From: Campylobacteraceae bacterium
Lineage (GTDB): Bacteria; Campylobacterota; Campylobacteria; Campylobacterales; Campylobacteraceae
Assembly (NCBI GenBank): GCA_031276365.1
Contig: JAISNG010000085.1
Coordinates: forward strand, 1 to 12,023
DNA: 12,023 nt
Reading direction: 5' to 3'
The translations under genes and the position numbers were made by a program. Below are positions 1-7,081 of the stretch, piece by piece; the first letter of the stretch is position 1, and each line of letters opens with the position of its first letter. Under the pieces are notes generated by a model. That model was given only the letters and a program-made list of their open reading frames with translations. It was not told the DNA's origin and did no database searches.

Positions 1-565
1 CGCCGCCGCCGCCGTTACGCCAAATTCAAGAGTAACTTTAAAAAATGTGCTTTTAAATAAAACGCGCATAGAAGCTTACAAGATTTTGCAGAAAATGGGC
101 GCACATGTAGAGTTTGTCAAAAAAGAGGATAAATATGAAAGCACAGGCGATATAACGGTACGCTCCGCGCCTTTGAAAGCCGTTGAGGTGAGCGAAAATA
201 TCTCATGGCTTATAGACGAACTGCCAGCGCTTTCTATAGTTTTTGCATGTGCTTTGGGGGTAAGCAGTGTAAAAAATGCCAAAGAGCTTAGAGTTAAAGA
301 GTCCGACAGGATAAAAACAATAGTAGAAAATCTTAAACTTTGCGGCATAGAGGCGCACGAACGCGAGGACGGATACGACATAAAAGGCGGAGAGTTCAAG
401 AGTTTTAAAGTTGATAGTTTCGGCGACCACAGAATAGCCATGAGCTTTGCCATAGCAGCCCTCACATGTGGTGGAGGGATAAGCGATACGGAGTGTATCA
501 ATACATCTTTTCCGAATTTTATTGACATTTTGAGCCTCTTGACGAAAGTTGAACAATGCAGATAA
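1..565 (+). CDS. aroA: 3-phosphoshikimate 1-carboxyvinyltransferase (EPSP synthase), 3' part
   Basis: This is the C-terminal portion of EPSP synthase, the shikimate-pathway enzyme that joins phosphoenolpyruvate to shikimate 3-phosphate. The gene is cut by the left edge; its frame is open from base 2, so the GTG at 47 is an internal Val codon and not the start. Recognisable family segments are the Ala-rich helix followed by VTPNS at the very beginning, IDELPALSIV (containing the conserved active-site Asp), ELRVKESDRI and GDHRIAMS, all in the expected order and ending at the usual C-terminus (FPNFIDIL). About 187 residues are present of a normal length near 425. Its last codons overlap the start of ispH by 10 bases, so the two are probably co-transcribed and translationally coupled. 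The identification is secure; only the 5' part is missing. Confidence 0.96.
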   Translation, partial: AAAAVTPNSRVTLKNVLLNKTRIEAYKILQKMGAHVEFVKKEDKYESTGDITVRSAPLKAVEVSENISWLIDELPALSIVFACALGVSSVKNAKELRVKESDRIKTIVENLKLCGIEAHEREDGYDIKGGEFKSFKVDSFGDHRIAMSFAIAALTCGGGISDTECINTSFPNFIDILSLLTKVEQCR

Positions 566-1389
566 AACTGGCTAAAAATTACGGTTTTTGTTTCGGCGTA
601 AAAAGAGCGATAAATATCGCGCAAAACTCGCCCGGAGCTTTTACGATAGGTCCTTTGATACACAACAACGAAGAGATTTTGCGGCTGAAAAATAATTTTA
701 ACGTAGATACGATAGAGAGTATTGAAGAGGCGTATGGCATCAAAAAGGCAATTATCCGCACACATGGCATTCAAAAAGATGATTTTGAGAGATTAAAGAA
801 AATCGGCGTTGAGATAATAGACGCTACATGTCCGTTTGTTACGAAGCCTCAGAAGATTTGTGAAGAGATGAGCGCGCAGGGCTATACGATAATCATTTTC
901 GGCGACAAAACTCACCCCGAAGTAAAAGGCGTCAAGAGTTACGCTATGCACGATAACGTGCATGTAGTGTTAAGCGCCGAAGAGTTAAAAGGTATAAATC
1001 TTGGCAAAAAAGCGGCTCTTGTATCGCAAACTACACGCAATATAGATGAATTTTTGAAAATTGTAGATTTTTTGGTCAAAACATGTGCCGAAGCAAGAGT
1101 CTTTAATACTATCTGCAACGCTACTTTTGAAAATCAAGATGCCGCGCGTGAATTGGCCATGGATGCCGATATTGTTATAGTTGTTGGTGGAAAAAACTCC
1201 TCAAACACAAAACAGCTCTATGGAATTGCAAAAGAATATTGCGAAAATTCTTTTCTTGTAGAAAACGCTGAAGAGTTGAATCCATCGTGGTTTGTGGGCA
1301 AAAAAATATGCGGAATAACAGCTGGCGCTTCAACTCCTGATTGGATTATTGAAAAAATTATTGAAAAAATTAGAAAAATTGAAGTATAA
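556..1389 (+). CDS. ispH: 4-hydroxy-3-methylbut-2-enyl diphosphate reductase
   Basis: IspH (LytB) is the last enzyme of the MEP isoprenoid pathway. It reduces HMBPP to isopentenyl and dimethylallyl diphosphate with an iron-sulfur cluster. The 277-residue length is normal for the short form found in Campylobacterota. The three cluster cysteines are visible: Cys12 in GFCFGVKRA, Cys92 in DATCPFVTK and Cys187 in NTICNATFENQ. Substrate-binding segments are also present: IHN near residue 36, THPE near 120, SQTTRN near 157, GGKNSSNT near 211-220 and AGASTPDW near the C-terminus. The ATG at 556 lies inside the end of aroA in another frame, consistent with coupling. The stop codon sits inside a good promoter-like sequence that probably serves rpsA. 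Confidence 0.97.
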   Translation: MQIKLAKNYGFCFGVKRAINIAQNSPGAFTIGPLIHNNEEILRLKNNFNVDTIESIEEAYGIKKAIIRTHGIQKDDFERLKKIGVEIIDATCPFVTKPQKICEEMSAQGYTIIIFGDKTHPEVKGVKSYAMHDNVHVVLSAEELKGINLGKKAALVSQTTRNIDEFLKIVDFLVKTCAEARVFNTICNATFENQDAARELAMDADIVIVVGGKNSSNTKQLYGIAKEYCENSFLVENAEELNPSWFVGKKICGITAGASTPDWIIEKIIEKIRKIEV

Positions 1390-1390
1390 T
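1361..1390 (+). promoter_or_regulatory. Candidate sigma-70 promoter for rpsA
   Basis: TTGAAA at 1361-1366 and a perfect TATAAT at 1385-1390 are separated by 18 bases. They lie in an A-rich stretch at the very end of ispH, and the ispH stop codon is part of the -10 box. Transcription would start close to 1397 and leave a leader of about 50 bases before the rpsA ATG at 1449. The region is AT-rich, so a chance match is possible, but the position suits a highly expressed ribosomal protein gene. Confidence 0.5.
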
Positions 1391-1448
1391 ATATGTTTTG
1401 AATTCGTTTTATTTGCAAAAGCGAACAAATCACACCAAAAGGAAAGTA

Positions 1449-3128
1449 ATGGCAAAAGAGGTGAACAATAGTGTTCAAAACAGCGAAGCCGCAGAATTTA
1501 CAGATGATGAGAATTTTGCCGCGATGCTTGAGGAGTCTTTCAAAGAGACCGAAAATGAAGTAGCGGTAGACGGCGTCATCGTGGAGATTAGAGATGATAT
1601 CGTGTTGGTAGATGTAGGCAAAAAGAGCGAAGGCAGGCTTTATGTCTCCGAGATTAAAGATGCGGAAGGCAATCTTACTCACAAAGCGGGCGATACCATA
1701 AAGGTTGTTATAACAGGCTATAGAAATGAAAAACCTATAGTTTCTCACAAAAAAGCGCTCAAAAAAGAGAAAGTACAAGCTTTTATAGATAATTTTAATG
1801 AGAATGACAATCTCGTTTTTGATGTAAAAGTTGTCGGTAAAAACAGAGGCGGACTTATTGTTGAAAACAGCGAAGGAATAGACTTCTTTCTACCGCGTTC
1901 TCAAATTGCGGCAAAAGACCCGCAGAGTCTGATGGGAAGAACTATTAAGGTTTCGGTTTTGAAAATAGACAATGAGAACCAATCCATAGTAGTCTCCAGA
2001 AAAAAACCTTTGGACGAAGAGCGCAAAAGGCGAAAAGATATCGTTCATGAACTGATGGACAAAGAAGAGGCGATAGAGGGCGTTGTCAAAAAGATTACTA
2101 CTTACGGCATGTTTGTTGATGTAGGCGGAGTGGATGGACTTGTCCACTACAGCGAGATAAGCTACAAGGGACCTGTAAATCCAAGTTCGTTTTATAAAGA
2201 AGGCGACAGAGTTTTGGTAAAAGCTGTCAGTTACGACAAGGAGAAAAAACATCTTTCGTTATCTATCAAATCAGCTCAGCCAGACCCATGGAAAGAGATA
2301 GAAGACCAGCTTGAAGTAAAAGATGTTATACAAGTTACAGTCAGCAATATAGAACCTTACGGCGCGTTTGTTGATTTGGGCAATGATGTGGAAGGATTTT
2401 TGCATATATCCGAAATATCATGGGATAAAAATATCAAACATCCGAAAGATTATATAAGAGAGGGACAGCAAATAGACGTAGAGGTCATAGAGATAGATAT
2501 CAAAGAAAGACGTCTTCGCGTCTCTTTGAAAAATATCCTGCCAAAACCGTTTGACGAGTTTATAAAAGCTCACAAAGTTGGAGATGTGGTAAAAGGAGCG
2601 GTAACCACTCTTACAAATTTCGGCGCATTTGTCAGAATTGGTACAGTTGAGGGATTGCTGCACAACGAAGACTCTTCATGGGATAAAAACGCAAAATGCA
2701 AAGAGATATTCAAAGAGGGCAATGAGATTGAGGTTAAAATTATCAAAATAGACAGGGAAAATGAAAAAATCTCATTGAGTCAAAAAGAGCTTCAAGAAAG
2801 TCCGATACAAAAATATGCCAAAAAATACACAAGCGGCAGCGTCGTAAAAGGCAAGATTCTTGATATAAAGGATTTTGGTCTATTTGTAGAGCTTGAAGAC
2901 GGCGTAGATGCACTTGTGAGAAAAGAGGATTTTGGCGCTCTTGATGTTGACGAATTGAAAGTCGGAGACGAATTGGAAGCGGCTGTAGTATTTATAGATG
3001 AGAAGAAAAACCGCATACGCCTCTCCGTAAAAAGACTCTCAAGAATCAAAGAGAGAGAAGCCTTGAGCGAGATAAACAAAGACGATAAAATGACTCTGGG
3101 CGATATCATCAAAGACCAGCTAAAATAA
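1449..3128 (+). CDS. rpsA: 30S ribosomal protein S1
   Basis: Ribosomal protein S1 binds mRNA on the small subunit and helps initiate translation. The ATG at 1449 is preferred because GGAAAG at 1441-1446 is a good ribosome binding site and the product then begins MAKEVNN; an upstream TTG at 1398 would add a 17-residue extension that looks non-coding. The 559-residue product has six S1 (OB-fold) repeats at roughly residues 37-104, 120-188, 205-275, 290-361, 377-446 and 461-530. Repeats 3 to 6 carry the classic pattern, for example TTYGMFVDVGGVDGLVHYSEIS and EPYGAFVDLG...HISEISW, and the first two are more divergent, as usual for S1 domains that bind the ribosome. Length and domain number fit Campylobacterota S1. 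A terminator follows directly. Confidence 0.97.
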   Translation: MAKEVNNSVQNSEAAEFTDDENFAAMLEESFKETENEVAVDGVIVEIRDDIVLVDVGKKSEGRLYVSEIKDAEGNLTHKAGDTIKVVITGYRNEKPIVSHKKALKKEKVQAFIDNFNENDNLVFDVKVVGKNRGGLIVENSEGIDFFLPRSQIAAKDPQSLMGRTIKVSVLKIDNENQSIVVSRKKPLDEERKRRKDIVHELMDKEEAIEGVVKKITTYGMFVDVGGVDGLVHYSEISYKGPVNPSSFYKEGDRVLVKAVSYDKEKKHLSLSIKSAQPDPWKEIEDQLEVKDVIQVTVSNIEPYGAFVDLGNDVEGFLHISEISWDKNIKHPKDYIREGQQIDVEVIEIDIKERRLRVSLKNILPKPFDEFIKAHKVGDVVKGAVTTLTNFGAFVRIGTVEGLLHNEDSSWDKNAKCKEIFKEGNEIEVKIIKIDRENEKISLSQKELQESPIQKYAKKYTSGSVVKGKILDIKDFGLFVELEDGVDALVRKEDFGALDVDELKVGDELEAAVVFIDEKKNRIRLSVKRLSRIKEREALSEINKDDKMTLGDIIKDQLK

Positions 3129-3132
3129 ATTT

Positions 3133-3162
3133 AAGCCGCCGATACCTTAAATGGCGGCTTTT
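3133..3162 (+). terminator. Rho-independent terminator of rpsA
   Basis: AAGCCGCC (3133-3140) pairs perfectly with GGCGGCTT (3153-3160) around a 12-base loop and runs into TTTT. It starts five bases after the rpsA stop codon. The T tract is short, so some read-through into serA is plausible, especially as the following 28 bases hold no clear promoter. Confidence 0.8.
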
Positions 3163-3190
3163 ACACAGCAATATTTCAAAAGGTTGTTTA

Positions 3191-4774
3191 GTGAAACGAA
3201 AAAAAATTATTATATGCGATACTATTCATGAAAAAGGTTTTAAACTTTTGGAAAAAGAGAGCGATGTAGAGGTCGTTGATGCGACGAAAATCGCCAAAGA
3301 CAAACTGCTTGAACTCATAAAAGATGCCGATGTTGCCATCACAAGAAGTCCTACGGATATTGATGCGAAGTTTTTGGACGCAGGCAAAAAATTAAGTGCA
3401 ATCATACGCGCGGGCGTTGGCGTGGACAATGTGGATTTGGAAGAGTGCAGCAAACGCGGCGTGATTGCGATGAATGTTCCTACCGCAAATACTATAGCTG
3501 CCGTAGAACTTACCATGACGCATATTCTCTCAACCGCAAGAAGTTTTCCGTATGCGCACAATGCGCTGAAATTTGATAGAGTCTGGAAGCGTGAAAAATG
3601 GTACGGCGTAGAATTGTTCGGTAAAAAACTCGGAGTCATAGGATTTGGCAATATAGGAAGCCGCGTTGCCGTGCGCGCTAAGGCTTTTGGTATGGATATA
3701 GTAGCATATGACCCGTATATCCAAAGCAATAAGGTAACGGAACTTGGCATGGTATATACTGAAGATTTTGACGATATTTTGGCATGCGATTTTATCACTA
3801 TCCATACTCCGAAAAATAAAGAGACAGTCGATATTATAGACAAAGCACAAATCGCCAAAATGAAAGACGGCGTAAGGCTTATAAATGTCGCGCGCGGCGG
3901 ACTTTACAACGAAGAGGCTCTCGTAGAGGGCTTGAAAAGCGGCAAAATAGCGTTTGCAGGCATAGATGTATTTTCTAAAGAACCTGCCGTTAATAATCCG
4001 CTTTTGGATTTGGACAATGTAACCGTAACGCCGCATCTTGGCGCAAATACATTTGAATCTCAAGAGAAGATTGCGATTCAAGCTGCAGAGCAGGCGCTAT
4101 CAGCGGTTCGCGGTGTAAGTTATCCGAACGCTTTAAATCTTCCTATTAAAACAGAAGATTTACCATCTTCAACAGAGCCTTATCTTGAACTTGTGCAGAA
4201 GATAAGCTTTTTAGCCGCGCAGATATATAAACGCCCGATTTTAGGCATTCACATAGAGGGCGAGGGAACTGTCGGCGAGTTTTTGGATTCGTTTTTGACA
4301 TTTGCGATTGTTGGAGCGTTGAAAGAGTCTTTGGGAGATAATATCAATTATGTAAATGCTCTTTATATGGCGGCAGATAAAAAGATAGACACAAGCTCAA
4401 AAGTCCTGCCTGCCAGTGGTTACAGCAATAAAATAACCGTTAAAATTTCAACTGATAAGGGCGTAGCGGAAGTAAGCGGTACGGTTTTCGGCGAAGACGA
4501 ACAGAGAGTTGTAGGTATTAACGGATTTAAGACAGATTTTAAACCAAAAGGTAAAATGATAATATTTAAAAACAGGGACAAGCCGGGCGTCATAGCCTCT
4601 ATAAGCACACTTTTGGCACAGAACAATATCAATATAGCTGATTTTCGTTTAGGTCGCGGAAGTGATGGATTGGCGCTTGCCGTTATACTTGTAGATGATG
4701 ATATTGGTAAAGAACTTTTGGTAAAATTAAACGAGCTTCCAAATTGTATTTGGGCGCAAGTCGTAAGTATATAA
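3191..4774 (+). CDS. serA: D-3-phosphoglycerate dehydrogenase
   Basis: SerA oxidises 3-phosphoglycerate with NAD+ in the first committed step of serine synthesis. The GTG at 3191 is chosen because AAAAGG (3178-3183) lies seven bases upstream and the product starts in the usual way (MKRKKIIICDTI). The 527-residue protein is the long form. The dinucleotide-binding loop GFGNIG is at 151-156, the catalytic Arg in NVARGG at 235, the Asp of GIDVF at 259, the partner Glu in SKEP at 264 and the catalytic His in PHLGA at 282. An intervening (ASB) domain spans about 320-450 and an ACT regulatory domain about 456-526, beginning IIFKNRDKPG. ACT domains usually bind serine for feedback control. efp follows after 15 bases and is probably in the same transcript. 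Confidence 0.97.
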   Translation: MKRKKIIICDTIHEKGFKLLEKESDVEVVDATKIAKDKLLELIKDADVAITRSPTDIDAKFLDAGKKLSAIIRAGVGVDNVDLEECSKRGVIAMNVPTANTIAAVELTMTHILSTARSFPYAHNALKFDRVWKREKWYGVELFGKKLGVIGFGNIGSRVAVRAKAFGMDIVAYDPYIQSNKVTELGMVYTEDFDDILACDFITIHTPKNKETVDIIDKAQIAKMKDGVRLINVARGGLYNEEALVEGLKSGKIAFAGIDVFSKEPAVNNPLLDLDNVTVTPHLGANTFESQEKIAIQAAEQALSAVRGVSYPNALNLPIKTEDLPSSTEPYLELVQKISFLAAQIYKRPILGIHIEGEGTVGEFLDSFLTFAIVGALKESLGDNINYVNALYMAADKKIDTSSKVLPASGYSNKITVKISTDKGVAEVSGTVFGEDEQRVVGINGFKTDFKPKGKMIIFKNRDKPGVIASISTLLAQNNINIADFRLGRGSDGLALAVILVDDDIGKELLVKLNELPNCIWAQVVSI

Positions 4775-4789
4775 TAAATAGGAGAAAAA

Positions 4790-5353
4790 ATGGCTTCGTA
4801 TTCTATGGGAGATTTGAAAAAAGGGTTAAAGATAGAGTTGGACGGCGTACCGTACAAAATAGTAGAGTATCAGCATGTAAAACCAGGAAAAGGTCCTGCG
4901 TTTGTAAGAACAAAGATAAAATCTTTAATAAACGGCAAAGTGATAGAGAAGACCTTTCATGCAGGCGACAAGTGTGAACAGCCGAATCTCAGCCAAAAAA
5001 CAATGCAGTATTTGTATGATGACGGCGAGAATTTGCAATTTATGGATACCGTTACGTACGAACAAGTTGCTATCTCCGAAGAGCAGATGGGCGACCTTGT
5101 CAAGTGGATGCTTGATGGTATGATGGTAGATGTACTTTTTCATAACGATATCGCAATAGATGTTGAAATTCCTCAAACTGTAGAGTATAAGATAACGGAT
5201 ACTCCGCCGAATTTCAAAGGTGATACTCAAGGCGGCAGAAAGCCTGCAACGCTGGAGAGCGGCGCAGTCATACAGGTACCTTTTCATGTACTTGAAGGAG
5301 ATACTGTGAGGGTGGATACCGTAAGAGGCGAATATCTGGAAAAGGTTAAATAA
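4790..5353 (+). CDS. efp: Elongation factor P
   Basis: EF-P enters the ribosomal E site and relieves stalling at proline runs. The 187-residue product has the standard three-domain layout. The N-terminal KOW-like domain contains KPGKGPAF with Lys34 at the tip, the residue that is modified in E. coli, and the C-terminal OB domains include the signature VDTVRGEYLEKVK and the GDTQGG...KPATLESGA segment. The ATG has a strong ribosome binding site (AGGAG, 4780-4784). No Lys34-modifying enzyme gene (epmA/epmB, earP) is in view. The gene ends at a terminator and is the last core gene before the accessory region. Confidence 0.97.
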   Translation: MASYSMGDLKKGLKIELDGVPYKIVEYQHVKPGKGPAFVRTKIKSLINGKVIEKTFHAGDKCEQPNLSQKTMQYLYDDGENLQFMDTVTYEQVAISEEQMGDLVKWMLDGMMVDVLFHNDIAIDVEIPQTVEYKITDTPPNFKGDTQGGRKPATLESGAVIQVPFHVLEGDTVRVDTVRGEYLEKVK

Positions 5354-5357
5354 TATT

Positions 5358-5383
5358 TTCACCCCAAAAACGGGGTGAATATT
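5358..5383 (+). terminator. Rho-independent terminator of efp
   Basis: TTCACCCC (5358-5365) pairs perfectly with GGGGTGAA (5372-5379) around a six-base AAAAAC loop, followed by TATTT. It starts four bases after the efp stop. The A/T-rich flanks on both sides could let it also act on leftward transcripts coming from the minus-strand region. Confidence 0.8.
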
Positions 5384-5442
5384 TAACAAAAATATTTTTG
5401 AAATGATGAAAAAAGAGCAAAAACAGCGAAGAGATTGTTGTT

Positions 5443-5595
5443 TTATGTTTGTTCTTGTAATGATGTGTCAAACACAATATTAAAGTTAGCGTCTAATCTC
5501 TCACCAGCAAAAGTCTTGGCGATGAAATCAAATCGGGTCAAAGTGTAACTTTTATGGACGGCGCAAAACTGTTAAAACATATTGGCAAATTATAA
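5443..5595 (-). other. Coding-like scrap open on both strands, unidentified
   Basis: On the minus strand an open frame without a start runs from about 5562 to a TAA at 5443-5445. It reads, in part, HKSYTLTRFDFIAKTFAGER then LDANFNIVFDTSLQEQT. On the plus strand the same stretch, in codon-to-codon register, is open from about 5497 to a TAA at 5593-5595 and ends SGQSVTFMDGAKLLKHIGKL; part of it faintly recalls the tail of ClpB-type ATPases. Both look more protein-like than their surroundings, and only one can be the real relic. The minus strand is favoured because the neighbouring relics also read leftward. I do not recognise the family. Confidence 0.25.
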
Positions 5596-5771
5596 TAATA
5601 CATACAAGGAATATCCTTAAAATAACAGCTTTCATCTTCGCATAACCATCAATATGTCTAATATCATTTTTTTATTTTTCCAAAACCAAAAACTCACTTT
5701 TCTCATATTCTGGTGTGAGCCTATAGGAAAATATATTATTTATATATCATTACAATTGTTCTTTTTTATAT
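5596..5771. other. AT-rich spacer with one short coding-like scrap
   Basis: I see no intact gene, RNA or repeat here. A minus-strand frame at about 5740-5672 reads YRLTPEYEKSEFLVLEK and then stops; it looks like the C-terminal tail of a lost protein but is too short to identify. The rest is very AT-rich and has stops in every frame. Confidence 0.3.
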
Positions 5772-6196
5772 TTAATTAATATTATTATAGACGCTTGAGG
5801 GCAATATCTTAATATCTTGGCAAATCTCCTTGATTACTTCATAACAGGAATCATCAACAATTTCGATTGGTTGCGGTACATAAACTTGATGATCATATTC
5901 ATAGGATATTTTGCACACATATGCGACAAAAAAAATATAACAATCCCATAGTACTGAGTCATACCCCTCGCTCTTTTCCTGAACAACTGAAATATCTTCA
6001 GCTTCCCTGCTGCCAATAGACTCATACAGCTCACAGGTGAAATTGTTTTATTCCCCCCCCATTCTCAATATGTTTTTGTGATATGTTTTGCAAGCAATTT
6101 ATATTCATCTTTACTAAAGTATGGATATAATTTTTCTGCCAAGTTTAATAATAATGTAATCTGTTTATACTTGTTATAATCTTTAAATTCAAACAT
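5772..6196 (-). pseudogene. Broken immunity-protein-like gene (resembles Imm6 type)
   Basis: Reading leftward from an ATG at 6196, with AAAGGA at 6204-6209, a 43-residue frame begins MFEFKDYNKYKQITLLLNLA and stops at a TGA (6065-6067). The same frame continues beyond it as EWGGNKTISP. It must then shift by one base near 6030, where CCTGTGAG looks like CCTGGTGAG minus one G, to continue as ELYESIGSREAEDIS, GYDSVLWDCYIFF, then YVPQPIEIVDD and KEICQDIKILPSSV to a TAA at 5772-5774. The pieces join into about 141 residues. The ISP-GELYE, WD-x-AY and PQPIEIVDD pattern recalls immunity proteins of polymorphic toxin systems (Imm6 as I remember it), but this is from memory and tentative. A run of eight G (minus strand) at 6053-6060 lies inside it. 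The two lesions suggest a dead gene. Confidence 0.5.
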
Positions 6197-6207
6197 AAAC
6201 TTATCCT

Positions 6208-6432
6208 TTAACCTAATATTTTTCCATTTTTTACTTTGAAATCCATTAAGCCATTTGGGTTTGTTTCATCAACTATTTCTGATGAGAATTCAAATGTAAT
6301 ATAAGGATACATTTTGCTAATCTGCATTATTATATCACTTTTAGCGGTTACTTCCGCAATTAAACCACGCTGACATTTATGTTTTAATCCCCTAAAAACT
6401 GTACTAAGCACACCTACACCGCTTGAAAACAA
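6208..6432 (-). pseudogene. C-terminal remnant of an unidentified gene upstream of the immunity-like gene
   Basis: A minus-strand frame is open from 6432 (TTG, no clear ribosome binding site) to a TAA at 6208-6210. The portion that reads like protein is about AEVTAKSDIIMQISKMYPYI, then TFEFSSEIVDETNPNG and LMDFKVKNGKILG. The stop lies inside the ribosome binding site of the immunity-like pseudogene, 11 bases before its ATG, which is the usual spacing of a toxin gene followed by its immunity gene. Its first 15 or so residues overlap a plus-strand radical SAM fragment, so the true upstream part was probably lost at a junction around 6370-6410. I do not recognise the family; a toxin C-terminus is only an inference from position. 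Confidence 0.4.
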
Positions 6433-6690
6433 TCCTTATGTGGTTGATTTGATAGACGGGAGGCTTGTTTTGACAGATGAGGGGAGAATACTTGAAGATG
6501 TGTATTACTGGGAGAAGCCTGATTATTACGACAAGAAAACTTCAAGCGGCGCACTCATGCAAAATATCATAGGCTCGCGTTCTCAAAGGCTTTATCTTGC
6601 GCCGAACAGATACTGCCATTTTTGGACAGACGATAACGGATGCAGATTTTGTGATATCGTAAATAATCTCAAACAGCAGAGAAATGAGAT
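6395..6690 (+). pseudogene. Internal fragment of a radical SAM protein gene
   Basis: The plus frame is open from 6374 to a stop at 6719-6721, and the segment from about 6407 to 6690 is convincingly coding: TPTPLENNPYVVDLIDG, then LTDEGRILEDVYYWEKPDYYDK, a TSSGALMQNIIGS stretch, and YLAPNRYCHFWTDDNGCRFC. The spaced cysteines (C-x8-C-x2-C, followed by DIVNNLKQQ) resemble the iron-sulfur site of a radical SAM subfamily in which a beta-rich N-terminal part precedes the cysteines. No start with a ribosome binding site is present, and everything after NNLKQQ is missing because the next bases are the antisense of the csx20 end. Codon use looks like that of the core genes, so it may be the original chromosomal neighbour of efp, truncated by arrivals on both sides. 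Both edges are approximate. Confidence 0.6.
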
Positions 6691-6701
6691 AGCAGCTACT
6701 G

Positions 6702-7079
6702 TTATTTTTCATATTCTCTAAATCTCGCGTGAACAAACTCTCTAACCGTTATCACTTTACCATCAAGAACTTTTTCTATAGCATTTCTTATTGTTGTGGC
6801 ATATATCGGAATGATGCCGCGCGCAAATGCAAAATTGACCATATGATAAACTGCACCAAAATCACCCTGCACCAACAGATAATCGCCGCTTTTAGCTTCG
6901 CTATCAAGGCGTTTTTTGTATTCGGCAAGATCAGGCGCGATTTTTTCTTTGCAAGGGTCTATATTTGCCCATATTTTATCACTCAAATCTACAATCTCAT
7001 CAACTTTTAAGACTTCTTTTACCTCTTTTATCTGGTTTTCCAACAAATCGTGATTTATGAGAGTGAAGAGTTTTTTCAT
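6702..7079 (-). CDS. csx20: CRISPR-associated protein Csx20-like, putative ring nuclease
   Basis: This 125-residue protein matches what I know of Csx20, a small accessory protein of type III CRISPR loci that has been proposed, and more recently reported, to act as a ring nuclease degrading cyclic tetra-adenylate. Its start MKKLFTLINHDLLENQ, the central SGDYLLVQGDFGAVYHMV (64-81), PIYATTIR (91-98) and the C-terminal HARFREYE (117-124) are the recognisable family segments; the central block is probably the nucleotide-binding region. It is the last gene of the leftward operon, two bases after the stop of the membrane CARF gene, with no strong ribosome binding site of its own, so it is probably translated by coupling. 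Its inferred role is to switch off the signal that activates the CARF effectors. No convincing terminator follows it. Confidence 0.8.
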   Translation of the reverse strand: MKKLFTLINHDLLENQIKEVKEVLKVDEIVDLSDKIWANIDPCKEKIAPDLAEYKKRLDSEAKSGDYLLVQGDFGAVYHMVNFAFARGIIPIYATTIRNAIEKVLDGKVITVREFVHARFREYEK

Positions 7080-7081
7080 TT

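Noticed and set aside
2..16. GCC trinucleotide repeat at the left edge
   Set aside because: It is four or five Ala/Val codons of the normal Ala-rich helix of EPSP synthase, not a separate repeat.
76..774. Long open frame on the minus strand across aroA and ispH
   Set aside because: It lies antisense to two well-identified genes, its product is low in recognisable motifs, and it has no ribosome binding site. It is a by-product of codon bias in the real genes.
1398..1448. TTG-initiated extension of rpsA
   Set aside because: The extra 17 residues do not resemble S1 and the ATG at 1449 has a much better ribosome binding site.
3226..4081. Minus-strand open frames of 183 and 210 residues inside serA
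   Set aside because: They are antisense to conserved SerA motifs and their predicted proteins are Ser-rich or otherwise compositionally odd, typical of antisense frames.
5608..5622. Palindrome-like AAGGAATATCCTT
   Set aside because: The arms are five bases with a three-base centre in AT-rich sequence, with no gene nearby that it would control. Chance is the simpler explanation.
5834..6034. Minus-strand 66-residue frame MSCMSLLAAGKLK...
   Set aside because: It is out of frame with the convincing ELYESIGS...YVPQPIEIVDD reading and exists only because of the apparent base loss in the immunity-like pseudogene.
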